From Novymonas esmeraldas (Eukaryota > Euglenozoa > Kinetoplastea > Trypanosomatida > Trypanosomatidae), in the NCBI GenBank assembly GCA_019188245.1, contig JAECZO010000021.1, positions 1 through 64,000 on the forward strand: a stretch of 64,000 nt of DNA, read 5' to 3'. Within the stretch, counting starts at the first letter, position 1, and each line of letters begins with the position of its first letter. The notes under the pieces were generated by a model. The model was not told the DNA's origin, ran no database searches, and saw only the letters and a list, made by a program, of their open reading frames with translations. Shown here piece after piece: positions 19,020-28,580 of the stretch. The position numbers and the translations under genes were made by a program.

Positions 19020-19673
19020 ATGCCGATCAAGTACAGCTGCGTGAATGATGAGACCACGCTGCTGGCCGAGTACCCGGCCGGCGAGCAGCCGAAGCTCGCC
19101 GAGACGATGCAGAAGGTCATCGCCACCGTCCCACCGAAGGAGTACCGTCGCAAGACGATCGAGGACAAGGACGGCGGTGTCAACTACAACTACATCAGCA
19201 ACGGCGAGGGCCGCATTGTGGCGTGCGTGACGACGAGCGACATGCGCATGCGCACCGTGTATGCGTTTCTGGAGGCCGTGGAGCCGCTTGTTCGCGGCAG
19301 CGTTGGCCCGCAAGGCGCGGAGCTGCGCAACGGGAAAAAGCTGCTTCAGCAGAAGATGGAGTTCTACAACAACCCGCAGAATGATAAGATCACTGCCCTG
19401 AACGATGACATCAACCAGGTGGTGGATGTCATGATGGACAACATGGACAAGGTGCTAGCGCGCGGCGACCGCATCGACACGCTGCACGAGAAGTCGTCCA
19501 CGCTGGCGGACCAGGCGCAGCAGTTTCAGCAGCGCTCTACGGAGCTGAAGCGCAACCTGTGCATGAAGAACCTGAAGCTCACCCTCATGATTGTCGGTGC
19601 CGTCATCGTCGTGATCATCATCATTCTCCTCATCGTGTGCCGGCCCAACTTCTCGCGTTGCCGCCCCGGCTGA
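19020..19673 (+). CDS. Longin-type R-SNARE (VAMP7-like)
   Basis: Protein of 217 residues, the usual length of a VAMP7-type R-SNARE. Residues 1 to about 115 fit a longin domain (MPIKYSCVNDETTLLAEYPA start). Residues about 123-185 form the SNARE helix, with the zero-layer arginine in VLARGDRIDTL. A single C-terminal membrane anchor (about residues 186-209, LTLMIVGAVIVVIIIILLIV) ends in a short basic tail. The protein should pair with Q-SNAREs to fuse vesicles with endosomes, lysosomes or related organelles. The start is firm because the longin fold begins at this Met. It lies in the same polycistron as AP-3 delta, another endolysosomal trafficking gene, but this is probably coincidence. Confidence 0.95.
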   Translation: MPIKYSCVNDETTLLAEYPAGEQPKLAETMQKVIATVPPKEYRRKTIEDKDGGVNYNYISNGEGRIVACVTTSDMRMRTVYAFLEAVEPLVRGSVGPQGAELRNGKKLLQQKMEFYNNPQNDKITALNDDINQVVDVMMDNMDKVLARGDRIDTLHEKSSTLADQAQQFQQRSTELKRNLCMKNLKLTLMIVGAVIVVIIIILLIVCRPNFSRCRPG

Positions 19674-21282
19674 TGCGCACAGAGGAGCCGGATGGACGAC
19701 CAGGAGGAATGGAGAAGCGCTGAAGGAGCGGGGGGGGGGAGGGGCGTGGGTGGCGATGACAGAGTGGTCGAGGTGGGTCGCTGGCTCAAGAAGCGGTCGG
19801 CGTGGCGGGTGGCACTCTCGCCCCCCACCTCACCCCCCCACCTCCCTTCTCCTCCCCGTCCTCTGGTGCTTCTGCTGACGAAGCTGTAGACGCCGACTGC
19901 CTCGTCGTCGAGGATAAGGTGGGGATGGGAGGACGCCGGGGGTGCACGTTGTCGACTCGCTCCATCGCTCCCATGCCCCTCTTCGGTGGCTCTCCTTCTC
20001 TTTCCCTCTCTTGCATACCCCCGTGCGGAGGGCCCGCTGCACCTCCCGTCGTGTATTGTGTGCGTGTGCGTGTGCGTGTGCGCGACTGCGCCGTGCTGCT
20101 CGTCGGCACTTGTCGGCCGGTGCGCGTTGCTCTCTCTCGGCACGTTGCGGGACGCCTGCGCCATCACGGAGAGCGTCTCGAGTCGGCTCTATCCCACGCA
20201 TCTCTCTCTCTCTCTGTTCAGTCTGCCTCGGCTGCTCTCTGGTTTCCGTTGCCGTTGGGTTCGGTTGCTTTGGCTTTCGTAGCCGCCCTCTCCTTCTCTC
20301 CCTCACCCTTCGCCGTCGCCGTGTTGCACGCAAGCGGCTGGATGGCCGGCGCCCTCGTGCGCACCCGACTCTCCTCCTCCCCCGAGCCGCACTGGGAGGG
20401 GGAGGAGGGGGAGGAGGAGGGACAGACACAGAGGCGGCTACGCGGCACAGGTGGTCTCGAGAAAACTTCGTCTTCCCCCTTTTTTTTCTCTTCACTTTTG
20501 CTGTTTTCTCCGTCTTCGTTTTTTTAGCGTTCACACAGCGAACAGGTGAGGTGAGAGGGTGTGGCGCGGCTGCAGAGAGGCGGAGGCGGCGGCCCTCTCG
20601 GGCGGAGATGCGCGCTCGTGTCCTGCGAGACAGCGGGCCTGTTCCACGCCACCGCCGCACCGCCTGCTCCTCGCTCTTCCCCCATCTCTCTCTCCCTATC
20701 TCTGTCCTCTCTCGTTCTTCTTCTGTGTTGCTCGTTGTTGTGTTGTTGGGTGAGCTTCTCCGTCGGTGGTAGCGGTGCATGTCGTTGATGTGAAGGGAGG
20801 TGTGTGTGTGTGTGAGGGGGGAGTGGGGACACGCGGCGGCCTGGCTCTCTCTCTCTCTGTGTTTCTTCTTTTGTGGTCGTAGAGACTCTTCCCGGCGCTC
20901 GTTGAGGTGAACGTGTCCGGTGTCATCTGTATCCACCTCGGCTTGTATGTGTCTGTGTGTGTGTGTATGTCTGGCTGACTTGCGAACTCCGTAAACCCCC
21001 CAAAAAGAAGTACAGATTAGCATGGCAAGCACAGCGTGTCTAGATGCGACTGTGTATGATGCCGTTGGATGGAGGGCGGGCGAGGGCCTCACCCACGCAC
21101 TTCCCACACGGCGACTGGCTTGCTGCGGCATGGCCCCATGCATCGTAGTGTCTGCAGCCCTCGCTGTCTGCAGCGGACGATGAAAGGGCGGCGGTGGCAC
21201 GCCGACGTACTGGCCTTGACGGAGGGTGGGCCAGCGCGTGATGGGTCCTCGACATGTGTGTCCTTCGTGTGGCGGCTGCATA

Positions 21283-21316
<34 letters not shown>

Positions 21317-21664
21317 TGCGTGGTCTCTCACTCTTCCTTTCCCCTGTCTCTCACTCGCAGCTCTCCGACGGTCCAGCGCAGGCACCACTACCGCACTGTT
21401 CTCTCCCCATCACACTCTGCCAGCATCGGTGCCTCTCCTTCTCCTTCCTCTCCTCTCCGGCCCACACCTGCTCGTAAGAACCGAGTTCGTGGCGGCGCTG
21501 GTGGAGACTGCTTTCTCTTGCTTACGTTCCTCGCGGTGGACGCTACTGCAGCACCTTCTTCTTTGTGCTCCACGTGCCTGCTCACCCACACACACACACA
21601 CACACACACAGCTACACCTCCACGTACGTTCCAGAGCACACAGCTGCTGCGGCGGTCGGTGAGG
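19674..21664. other. 2-kb intergenic, VAMP7-like to LisH gene
   Basis: No gene recognised despite its size. Contents: a G9 run near 19730, C/T blocks at 19820-19860, (GT)n at about 20797-20813 and 21283-21321, and CA repeat at 21587-21610, about 55 bases before the LisH ATG. A strong T/C-rich acceptor ends at 20526. The 1.1 kb between this acceptor and the next gene has only motif-free small frames. Confidence 0.55.
20478..20526 (+). promoter_or_regulatory. Strong putative spliced-leader acceptor
   Basis: Nearly 50 bases of T/C-rich sequence end in GTTTTTTTAG at 20526, the best pyrimidine tract plus AG in this interval. If used for the LisH gene it gives a 5' UTR of about 1.1 kb. Alternatively it serves an unrecognised non-coding transcript. 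Confidence 0.4.
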
Positions 21665-22348
21665 ATGGACTTGACGGACAGTGCGATGTGGACGCTGGTG
21701 GAGGAGGCTGTGGCGGAGGACCGCGGTGAAGATGAGGAGGAGGTTCTGGCGCAGATGGTGCGGTCGTACCTCGCGCGCAGAGGACTGGCGGACACGCTCG
21801 CCGCCTTCGATGACGAGCAGCAGGCGTACCGGGGGCCGTCCATGGTGCCCAAGGGCCGCGCTCAGGACGCGGCGCCAGAGCCGGTGCCGACGGGGAACGG
21901 TGAGTCCGCCGTGTCTCTCGAGGCAGTGGGGCCTGCTGCTCCGCATGACCGGGCTGGCATCGAGATGGACCGACACAAAGCGGCCCAGCTGCTCTGTCTC
22001 CACAAGAAGTACGAGGCGGCGGCGGCGCTGATGGAGCCCACGTCGCTGGCGCGCATCCGCCTCCTGTGCATCCAGGCACAGAGCCTGGAGGACACCGCCA
22101 CCGCAGTGTTCTACCTCGCCACCCACGTCGCGCCGCTTGTTCCGTTCTGCACCGACCCAACCGTGGGGCACGCGGTGTACACGGCGGCCCTCAGCAGTGT
22201 GCTGAACCCGTGTCGCGAGAAGCCTGTGCTGGACACGGAGGTGCTTGCACGGGAAGTCAACGACGAGCTCTGCGGCCGAGACCAGCGCAGCAGCCTCCAC
22301 GTGCTGTTCAACTGGGCGTACTGGCAAGAGGCATCGCACAGTGCATGA
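21665..22348 (+). CDS. LisH-domain protein
   Basis: Protein of 227 residues starting at the ATG at 21665. Residues about 27-50 (LAQMVRSYLARRGLADTLAAF) match the LisH dimerisation motif, as in the RanBPM/CTLH, LIS1 and FOP-related families. An acidic stretch precedes it. After a Pro/Ala-rich linker the rest is helical (DRHKAAQLLCLHKKYEAAAALME and onward) and could be CTLH/CRA-like, although the match is weak. The protein may be a subunit of a larger complex (GID/CTLH ubiquitin ligase or a cytoskeletal complex); this is inference. No catalytic motif is seen. A CA repeat lies in the presumed 5' UTR. Confidence 0.85.
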   Translation: MDLTDSAMWTLVEEAVAEDRGEDEEEVLAQMVRSYLARRGLADTLAAFDDEQQAYRGPSMVPKGRAQDAAPEPVPTGNGESAVSLEAVGPAAPHDRAGIEMDRHKAAQLLCLHKKYEAAAALMEPTSLARIRLLCIQAQSLEDTATAVFYLATHVAPLVPFCTDPTVGHAVYTAALSSVLNPCREKPVLDTEVLAREVNDELCGRDQRSSLHVLFNWAYWQEASHSA

Positions 22349-23230
22349 GAGAGAGGGGGGGGGGTGGGGACGTCATGTGCCGTCCGGCGTGTCCTCTCGC
22401 GCACATCTCCTTCCTTCGTCATAGTCGGGCGCGCCGGCACCGCCTCGCTCTGCCAAGTGCTGTCGACGCCAGGCCACCGCTTCATCTGCTTCTTTGTTTG
22501 TCTCTTCGATGGGGTGCGCCGCCGTTTTCTTTTCTTTTGTTTGTTTGGCCCCCTTTTGCGCTCGTGCTCGTCCTCATCACGGCAGACCTGCTCTCCCTCA
22601 CCGTAGACCGGCGCATGCCAACGTCTGCGCAAGTGCCGCGCGCAGCGAGTGAGCAGGGGAGGAGGCAGAGGAAGGAAGGAGACGAGGAGGTCGACGCGCG
22701 CGTGCGTGCGCGTGGTTCCGCTCTCAGCGAGCCTCCCTTGTCCCCGCCCGTCTCGTGTTGTCATCCATGTACAGCACACACACACACACACACGCAGACA
22801 CTCCTTGTCTCTCTCTCTCTCTGTCGCTCTCATATCCACACGGCTGCCCGGCGCTGGTGGTGCTTGACTTCTACGCGACAACGTCGATTGTCTCCACTTC
22901 ACGCAGTAAAGTCACGGAGATGAGCACACTGTGCCTCTCCTGACTGAGTGCGGTGTCTCCTCCGACCACACACACGCACACACACACACACACTCTCTCA
23001 CTCTCCTCCAAAAGGAGGGAGGAAAGAGGCTCCATGCGCGAGTCTCCCCACCGTTGCCGCTGTGGGTAGGTGGGTCGCGGCGGAGCGGCGCAGCGCTCAT
23101 GTCTTTCCCCACCTCCCCCTTCACTCTCCTTCCCTGTGTTGTCCTCGTCTACTGTTGTCTGCCGTCGACGACTGCGCGGTGTTTGCGCATCCTGTGCCTT
23201 GTGCTGCCGCTGCCCATGCGATTCGCGTGT

Positions 23231-23263
<33 letters not shown>

Positions 23264-23359
23264 GGACACACCAGCTCTCTGTCTCTCTCCCTCTGCGACA
23301 TCGCCACTGTCTCACTGCATTTCTCTGTCCCCAGCAGCCACCAACTCTCTCTCTCTCCC
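22349..23359. other. Intergenic, LisH gene to eEF1B-like gene
   Basis: No gene recognised. Contents: G10 run near 22357, CA tracts at about 22772-22794 and 22970-22992, CT repeats, and (GT)n at 23226-23263. A good acceptor (TTTCTCTGTCCCCAG) ends at 23334. Confidence 0.6.
23318..23334 (+). promoter_or_regulatory. Putative spliced-leader acceptor of the eEF1B-like gene
   Basis: TTTCTCTGTCCCCAG ends at 23334, with a second AG three bases on. The resulting 5' UTR is only about 25 bases, fitting the small gene at 23360. Confidence 0.5.
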
Positions 23360-23587
23360 ATGACGTCCATCAAGGAGCTCAACGACCGGCTGACGAAGCA
23401 GCCCTACGTGTCGGGCTACACGCCAAGCGTCGACGACGAGAAGCTGTTTCGAGAGATCTTCGGCGACAACGTGAACGTGGTGCAGTGGGCCGCACGCATG
23501 GCGACGTACCACCCGAGCGAGCGTGCCAAGATGGAGCCCATGCCAGTTCCATCCGAGGATGCGTCGGATGTGGAGTACGACGAGTGA
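23360..23587 (+). CDS. Small protein like the N-terminal domain of eEF1B alpha/beta
   Basis: Protein of only 75 residues. LNDRLTKQPYVSGYTPSVDD followed by VVQWAARMATYHPSERAKM closely resembles the GST-C-like N-terminal domain of elongation factor 1-beta (known pattern LNxxLxxxSYIxGYxPSxxD then a WYxHIxSY helix). The acidic end SEDASDVEYDE recalls the acidic linker that follows that domain in eEF1B, but the catalytic guanine-exchange domain is absent. In the full factor this domain binds eEF1B gamma, so this short version might bind the same partner or another tRNA-synthetase/GST-C protein. The short 5' UTR, ATG context and GC3-rich codons support it as a real gene. The function is inferred. 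Confidence 0.85.
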   Translation: MTSIKELNDRLTKQPYVSGYTPSVDDEKLFREIFGDNVNVVQWAARMATYHPSERAKMEPMPVPSEDASDVEYDE

Positions 23588-25359
23588 GGCCCTCCCTCCT
23601 GCTTCCCCCCCCCCATCCTGCAAGAACCCGGCTCTGACGTCCGTGCCTTCGGCGTTGACACACACACACACACACACACATGTTTTGTCTTCTTCCCTCC
23701 TCGCCACGCTGAAGACCAAGCGTGTGTGTGTGTGTGTGTGTGTGTATGTGAGAGGGAGGCGGGTGGGTGGGGCACTCGCACAAGTCGCGATTCACTTCTG
23801 TGACGGCGCTGCTGTGTGTCCGGCGGGAGAGTCGACCCCCCTCCCCTCAGTGAAGCAGTGGCCGTCTCCGCCACCGCTCGATCTCATCGCCGCTGTTACG
23901 CCCTCGCGGCTGACAACTCTCCTTCCTCATCATTGTTCTTTTGTGGTGTTCTTCACGCACATGTGTGTCGTGTATGTGAGGTCGTGTACGTGCTGCTGCG
24001 CGCTCAGCAATGCTTTCCACCTCTTGTTCCTCCTCCGCGTTCAGAAAGAAAGCGATACAGAGTGGGACACTGCCGGTGCAGTATGTTCAGCAACACTGCA
24101 GCGACGTGCGCAACGTTGACACAGTAGCTGAACTAGTGTATGCTGTCGCTCGATCAGCGCCGCGGTGCGGCGTGTGCGTCATCGCCACAGCGAAGGATGA
24201 GTCTTGGGGGGTGCTACTTTGTCCTCTGCCGCCAGGACGCCAACGGACGGCCAACAGTGCCTCGTGGCTGCGACGGCGAGGGCCCCGCTCTTCCTCTCTC
24301 TCCCCACCACCTCTCTTTCTCAACGCCTCTCGTGTTGACACGCACCACTCGCCTTGCTCCTCCTCGTCTGCCTCCTCTGCTGTCTCTCTTCACACCACAC
24401 ACACATACACATACATGTGCATGTACACACACGCGTACTTTCACGTCGGTGCAGCGCTGCTGGTGGGAGCCCGCTTAGACGTGGTGCTACTTTTGCTGAC
24501 TGATGGACCTGCCTTCCATTACGCGATGAGGAGGAAGGGAGAGATCATGCGAGAGTGTGGAACACGGGTGTGAGTGTGCCTGCGTCTGTGCCCGTCTGTC
24601 TGTCTGTGTGTGTGTGTCGCTGCGTGATGTCTGTCCGTTGATGTGCAGCTTTCGCCGAACGCATGCTCCTCATCTCATAGCTGCTGTCGTATAGAACTGC
24701 TCTAGATGTCTGCCACTCTTTCTGCGTCTCTCTCTCTCTCTCGGTGTGTGCATCCTCTGAGGTCCCACCCTCAACACCTTCGTCGCTGTTCGGCGTCTTG
24801 TCAGCCCTCGAGGGGAGAGGAAAGGAGAGACAGCGCCTGCACTGCGGTGTTGGCGCACCGCAGTCTGTGCAGTGGAACTCACCTGGATAACAGGGGATGG
24901 GGAGTGTGAGCGAGGTGGGGGAGCCAGCTCCATTGGTCTGGCCGCCTCGCCGTCTGCTTCACAGATGCTGCGGCGCAGCAACGCCTCCAGAGCGACACGC
25001 CTCCCCACCCTTCTTCCACACATACATGCACACATACATCTCATGCCCCTGTGAGCAATAGAGAGAGAGTGTGTGTGTGGCTGCCGCACCAATGTCCACA
25101 AACGCTGCGCACCCGCTCTGTATGACACAACCCTCTGCTCTGTCTCTCCCTCTCTCTCACTCTCGCCTGCGCTGTCCTGCACATCCTGGTCTCCACTGCA
25201 ACGCCGGCGTGTGTATGCGTGCGTGTGCGTGGCTTGGCGCCTGTTGCCGGGTGGCTGTCTCTCGCGCCGCCTCATCTTTGCGCTCTCTAAGGTTCTCTCT
25301 CTTCCCCCGCTCTCCGCGTGCGTGCGTCCCAGCGACCAGGTGAGAGACGCGGCAGTGCA
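23588..25359. other. 1.8-kb intergenic, eEF1B-like to histidine phosphatase gene
   Basis: No supported gene. Just after the stop is a C8 run (23605), then (CA)n at 23659-23680 and (GT)n at 23722-23750. A plus-strand frame at 24010-24573 is open but lacks motifs and has microsatellite codons. GT repeats occur near 24605-24619 and 25063-25078. Acceptor AGs after a CT tract at 25331-25339 suit the downstream gene. Confidence 0.55.
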
Positions 25360-25917
25360 ATGGCGCTCATCCACGTCTGCCGCCACGGCCAGGACATGGA
25401 CAACGTGAGAGGCATCCTGAACGGCCACCGCGACGAGCCACTCTCCGACCTCGGTCGCAGCCAGGCCGCTGATGTGGCCTCCACGATCAAGGCGAGCGGC
25501 GTGCGCTACGCGGCGATCTACTCCTCCCCGCTGCAGCGCGCCTTCGAGACGGCGACGACGATCGGCGCGGCGGTGGGAGTGCCGGTGCAGGTGCGCGCAG
25601 ATCTGATCGAGCGCGACTTCGGCGTCTTGTCCGGCAGGCCGTACGCGGACATCGCCAAGTACGCCGGCGACAAGGTCCTTCAGGGCGATCGGATCCTCTA
25701 CTTCCTCGACGTCGAGGGCTGCGAGACCTTTGACAAGTGCTACGCACGCGCCGAGGGTGTGCTGGCGGACGTGAACGCGCGGCACGCCGGCGAGTACGTG
25801 CTGCTCGTGTGCCACGGCGACATCGGGAAGATGCTGCAGGCGGCGCACGCCAAGGTGGAGTGGGTGGAGGGGCTGCGGCTTCCATACTTCGCCAACACAG
25901 AGGTGGTCAAGCTGTAG
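25360..25917 (+). CDS. Histidine phosphatase / phosphoglycerate mutase-like protein
   Basis: Protein of 185 residues from the ATG at 25360, about 20 bases after an acceptor AG. The catalytic set of the RHG superfamily is present: RHG in VCRHGQDMDN (phosphohistidine His about residue 9), Arg in SSPLQRAFETA, Glu in LIERDFGVLSG and the second His in LLVCHGDIGKML. The start MALIHVCRHG makes the N-terminus firm. The length fits CobC/PhoE-like phosphatases rather than full glycolytic mutases of about 240-250 residues, so a small-molecule or phosphosugar phosphatase is more likely. The substrate is unknown. No targeting signal is seen. Confidence 0.93.
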   Translation: MALIHVCRHGQDMDNVRGILNGHRDEPLSDLGRSQAADVASTIKASGVRYAAIYSSPLQRAFETATTIGAAVGVPVQVRADLIERDFGVLSGRPYADIAKYAGDKVLQGDRILYFLDVEGCETFDKCYARAEGVLADVNARHAGEYVLLVCHGDIGKMLQAAHAKVEWVEGLRLPYFANTEVVKL

Positions 25918-26544
25918 CCCTGAAGGGACTCCCCCCATCGCGTCGCACGCCGCCCATGCCGCAAAGGGCGACGACGACGTGTGTGTGTGTGTGTGTGTGT
26001 GTGCTGCACTGCACACACGTATCGACATGTGGCATCGTGCGTCTCCCTCATTTTCTTTCTGTCGGAGGGGGGAGAAGGAGGGCCCAGAGAGCGCCACTCG
26101 TCGCAGGTGTGCCATGTGCGCGGCGTCGCAGCACACTCTCTTCCCGCGCATCCTCTCGCCGCCGTGCCGATGTGGCCATCACGCCCGTGTCGCTCCATCA
26201 CTTCCCGCTTCTACGACGGGTCGCTCACTCCAGCGTGTACCTCCGTCTCACCACTTACCTCCTCTCCTGTGCCCGCCACCCGACACACACACACACACAC
26301 ACACAACGTCTCCCTCCCTCTCTCTTCTCTTCGTCTCCCTCAGTACGTCTTCGCCGCCTTGTCATCTCTCACGTTCCTCGCCGAGTCGCTGCCACACCGG
26401 GAGATCGTCGAGGTACACACAGACACACACACACACAAGCTTCATCCTGCGCGCAACCCCCCCTTCTCCCCCTCTCCCTTCGCTCCCTTCCGCTCTTCGC
26501 TGTTGATCGTGATTGAAGTGCGCGTGCGCTGCGCCGTCGCCGTC
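25918..26544. other. Intergenic, histidine phosphatase to ASC-1 gene
   Basis: No gene recognised. (GT)n at 25979-26003 begins 60 bases after the stop; (CA)n follow at 26283-26305 and 26415-26438. A 60-base C/T-rich tract ends with AG at 26517-26518, which would give a 5' UTR of 26 bases for the next gene. Confidence 0.65.
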
Positions 26545-28443
26545 ATGGCACCGAAGCGCTGGGCGAGGCCGAATGGAAAGAACGGCGCAGGGGAGAACGC
26601 GTATGCCACTGGTGCGCTGCTGCAGTACATCTGCGGGGAGATCCTGAGCAACAACTGTCTCGGCCTGCAGGAGGAGGAGATGGCGGGGATGGCGAGGGAG
26701 CTCATCAACTCCAAGACACGCGCGGAGGTGGTGGAGTGGAGCAAGACTCTGATGCTCACCGACGCCTTCGCCGCTGAGGTGACGCGGCGCAGGGAGCAGT
26801 ACGGCCCCGCGTTCGATGGTGAAAGCGTGCCGGACGCACCTCCGATGAGCCTCGCGCCGGTCGCCGCCGCCGCCGCCGCGCCCGCCGCGACTGCCGGCAC
26901 CCTCAACGTGGGGAAGCGCGGCGCCGCGGCGACGAAGCGCGGCCGGCGCGCCGTCAACATCAACGAGCTCGCCAAGTCGACCGCCGCGACGGAGGCGCTG
27001 AAGCCCGGGCGGTTCGAGTGCGGGTGCTTCGCCACCGTGCACAACCTGCGTGGCAGCTGCGCGAACTGCGGCCGCATCATCTGCGAGCAGGAGGCGGACG
27101 AGGTCTGCTACGCGTGCGGGATGGAGACGGCGCGGTGCATCGCCTACGAGATCTCCGTGCAGGACGGCAAGCTGAGCGAGGCCGCCCAGGAGCGCAATCA
27201 GGCCGACTACGCCACCGCCGTGGAGCGGCGCGATCGGCTGCTCGAGTACGCGCAGAACCGCGCGCGGCGCACCACCGTGATCGACGACCAGTCGGCGACG
27301 CTGTTCGCGCCGCAGAGCGCGTGGATGACGCAGGCGGAGCGCCGCGCCGCCGCCAAGTCGACCGCTGAGGAGGAGCGGCGGCGCCACGTCGAGCTCATGC
27401 ACCGTCAGCGCGGCGCCTACCAGGTGCACATGAACTTCATCTCGGAGAACCTGCCGCTTGGGGCGCGGAAGGAGAACGCCGGCGGTGCAGCCGCGGAGGC
27501 GGACGCCGGAGCCGCGACTGCCGAGGACGCGGAGGCGGACGTCGTGGCGGATGTCGTGGTGGGGCCCACGGGGGCGGAGCCGCTGCCGTCGCTGCTGCAG
27601 CGCATCTGGTACAGTCCCGACGGCACGCGCGTCGACGCGGCGCCGGGCGTCAAGAAGGGCGTGAGCGTGCGCGCTGGCGGCGGCGGCGGTGGCGCGGACG
27701 CTGACCTGCCGACGCAGGATGGGACGTCGATGCCGCTGACGACGCGGCCGACACAGCGGCGCTTCGACGAGGTGTCGCGACGTGTGCAGCAGGCGTACTT
27801 CGAGGACGACGTGGAGGTGTTCGCCGAGGAGACGGCGGAGACGGCGCAGGCGCAGCTCATGGTTGTGCCACCGGTGCAGCTGGAGACGGAGCAGGAGGCG
27901 GCGGCGGCGGCGGACGGCGGCGCGTCTGCCAGCCCGCCGCTCTCCAGCTCACCCGCAGCGGCGCTGTCCTCGCGCTTTGCCGTGACGACGGTGATGCGCA
28001 ACACGGACGACGGCGTCTGCCTGTCCATGCACCAACCGTGGGCGAGCCTGCTGGTCGCCGGCATCAAGCGACACGAGGGGCGTGTGTGGGGGACGACGTT
28101 CCGCGGCCGCCTGTGGATCCACGCGGCGGCGGCGCAGGTGACGAACGCGGAGGAGGTGGAGGCGCACTACGCACCCTTCGCACCGCCCGACCACGTGTTC
28201 CCCAAGCACTACCCGACGAAGGTGCTGCTCGGGTATGTGTACGTGACGGACTGCCTCGACCGCGATGCGTACGAGGCCGCCTTCAAGCCGGAGGAGCGCC
28301 AGGAGGAGTCCCCGTACTCGTTCGTGTGCGCGGAGCCAAAGGCGCTGCTGTTCCCGCTGCCCATGAACGGCAATCACAAGCTATTCACTCTGGACCACCG
28401 CGTCCACGTCGCGGCGCGCAAGCAGCTCGGCGAAGTGTCGTGA
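26545..28443 (+). CDS. ASC-1/TRIP4 homologue (zf-C2HC5 plus ASCH domain)
   Basis: Protein of 632 residues (human TRIP4: 581). An N-terminal helical part (residues 1-95) precedes a basic linker. Residues about 157-197 form the zf-C2HC5 zinc finger: CGCFATVHNLRGSCANCGRI then CEQEADEVCYACG, almost identical in spacing to TRIP4. The C-terminal ASCH domain (about 488-630) starts CLSMHQPWASLLVAGIKRHE and has the HEGRVW and FRGRLWIHAA signatures of this RNA-binding-like fold. TRIP4 is the scaffold of the ASC-1 complex, which in other eukaryotes separates collided ribosomes (with ASCC3 helicase) and coactivates transcription. Ala/Gly-rich linkers of low complexity separate the domains. The start at 26545 follows a clear acceptor by 26 bases. 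Confidence 0.93.
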   Translation: MAPKRWARPNGKNGAGENAYATGALLQYICGEILSNNCLGLQEEEMAGMARELINSKTRAEVVEWSKTLMLTDAFAAEVTRRREQYGPAFDGESVPDAPPMSLAPVAAAAAAPAATAGTLNVGKRGAAATKRGRRAVNINELAKSTAATEALKPGRFECGCFATVHNLRGSCANCGRIICEQEADEVCYACGMETARCIAYEISVQDGKLSEAAQERNQADYATAVERRDRLLEYAQNRARRTTVIDDQSATLFAPQSAWMTQAERRAAAKSTAEEERRRHVELMHRQRGAYQVHMNFISENLPLGARKENAGGAAAEADAGAATAEDAEADVVADVVVGPTGAEPLPSLLQRIWYSPDGTRVDAAPGVKKGVSVRAGGGGGGADADLPTQDGTSMPLTTRPTQRRFDEVSRRVQQAYFEDDVEVFAEETAETAQAQLMVVPPVQLETEQEAAAAADGGASASPPLSSSPAAALSSRFAVTTVMRNTDDGVCLSMHQPWASLLVAGIKRHEGRVWGTTFRGRLWIHAAAAQVTNAEEVEAHYAPFAPPDHVFPKHYPTKVLLGYVYVTDCLDRDAYEAAFKPEERQEESPYSFVCAEPKALLFPLPMNGNHKLFTLDHRVHVAARKQLGEVS

Positions 28444-28544
28444 GTGCCCCCCCCCCCCCCCCCGCTGCGGCACCCGCACCAGCGGTGTTGGCGACCACGA
28501 CCGGGAGATGATGTCTCGTCGCGGTGCACGGTGTTCTTTGCTGT

Positions 28545-28580
<36 letters not shown>

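Noticed and set aside
24010-24573. A 187-codon plus-strand frame between the eEF1B-like and histidine phosphatase genes
   Set aside because: It contains CA-repeat codons, has no domain and lacks the GC3 bias of neighbouring genes.
28547-28578. CRISPR or telomere-like arrays among the many regular repeats
   Set aside because: The repeats are 2- to 6-base microsatellites without spacers, and no telomeric hexamer array is present.
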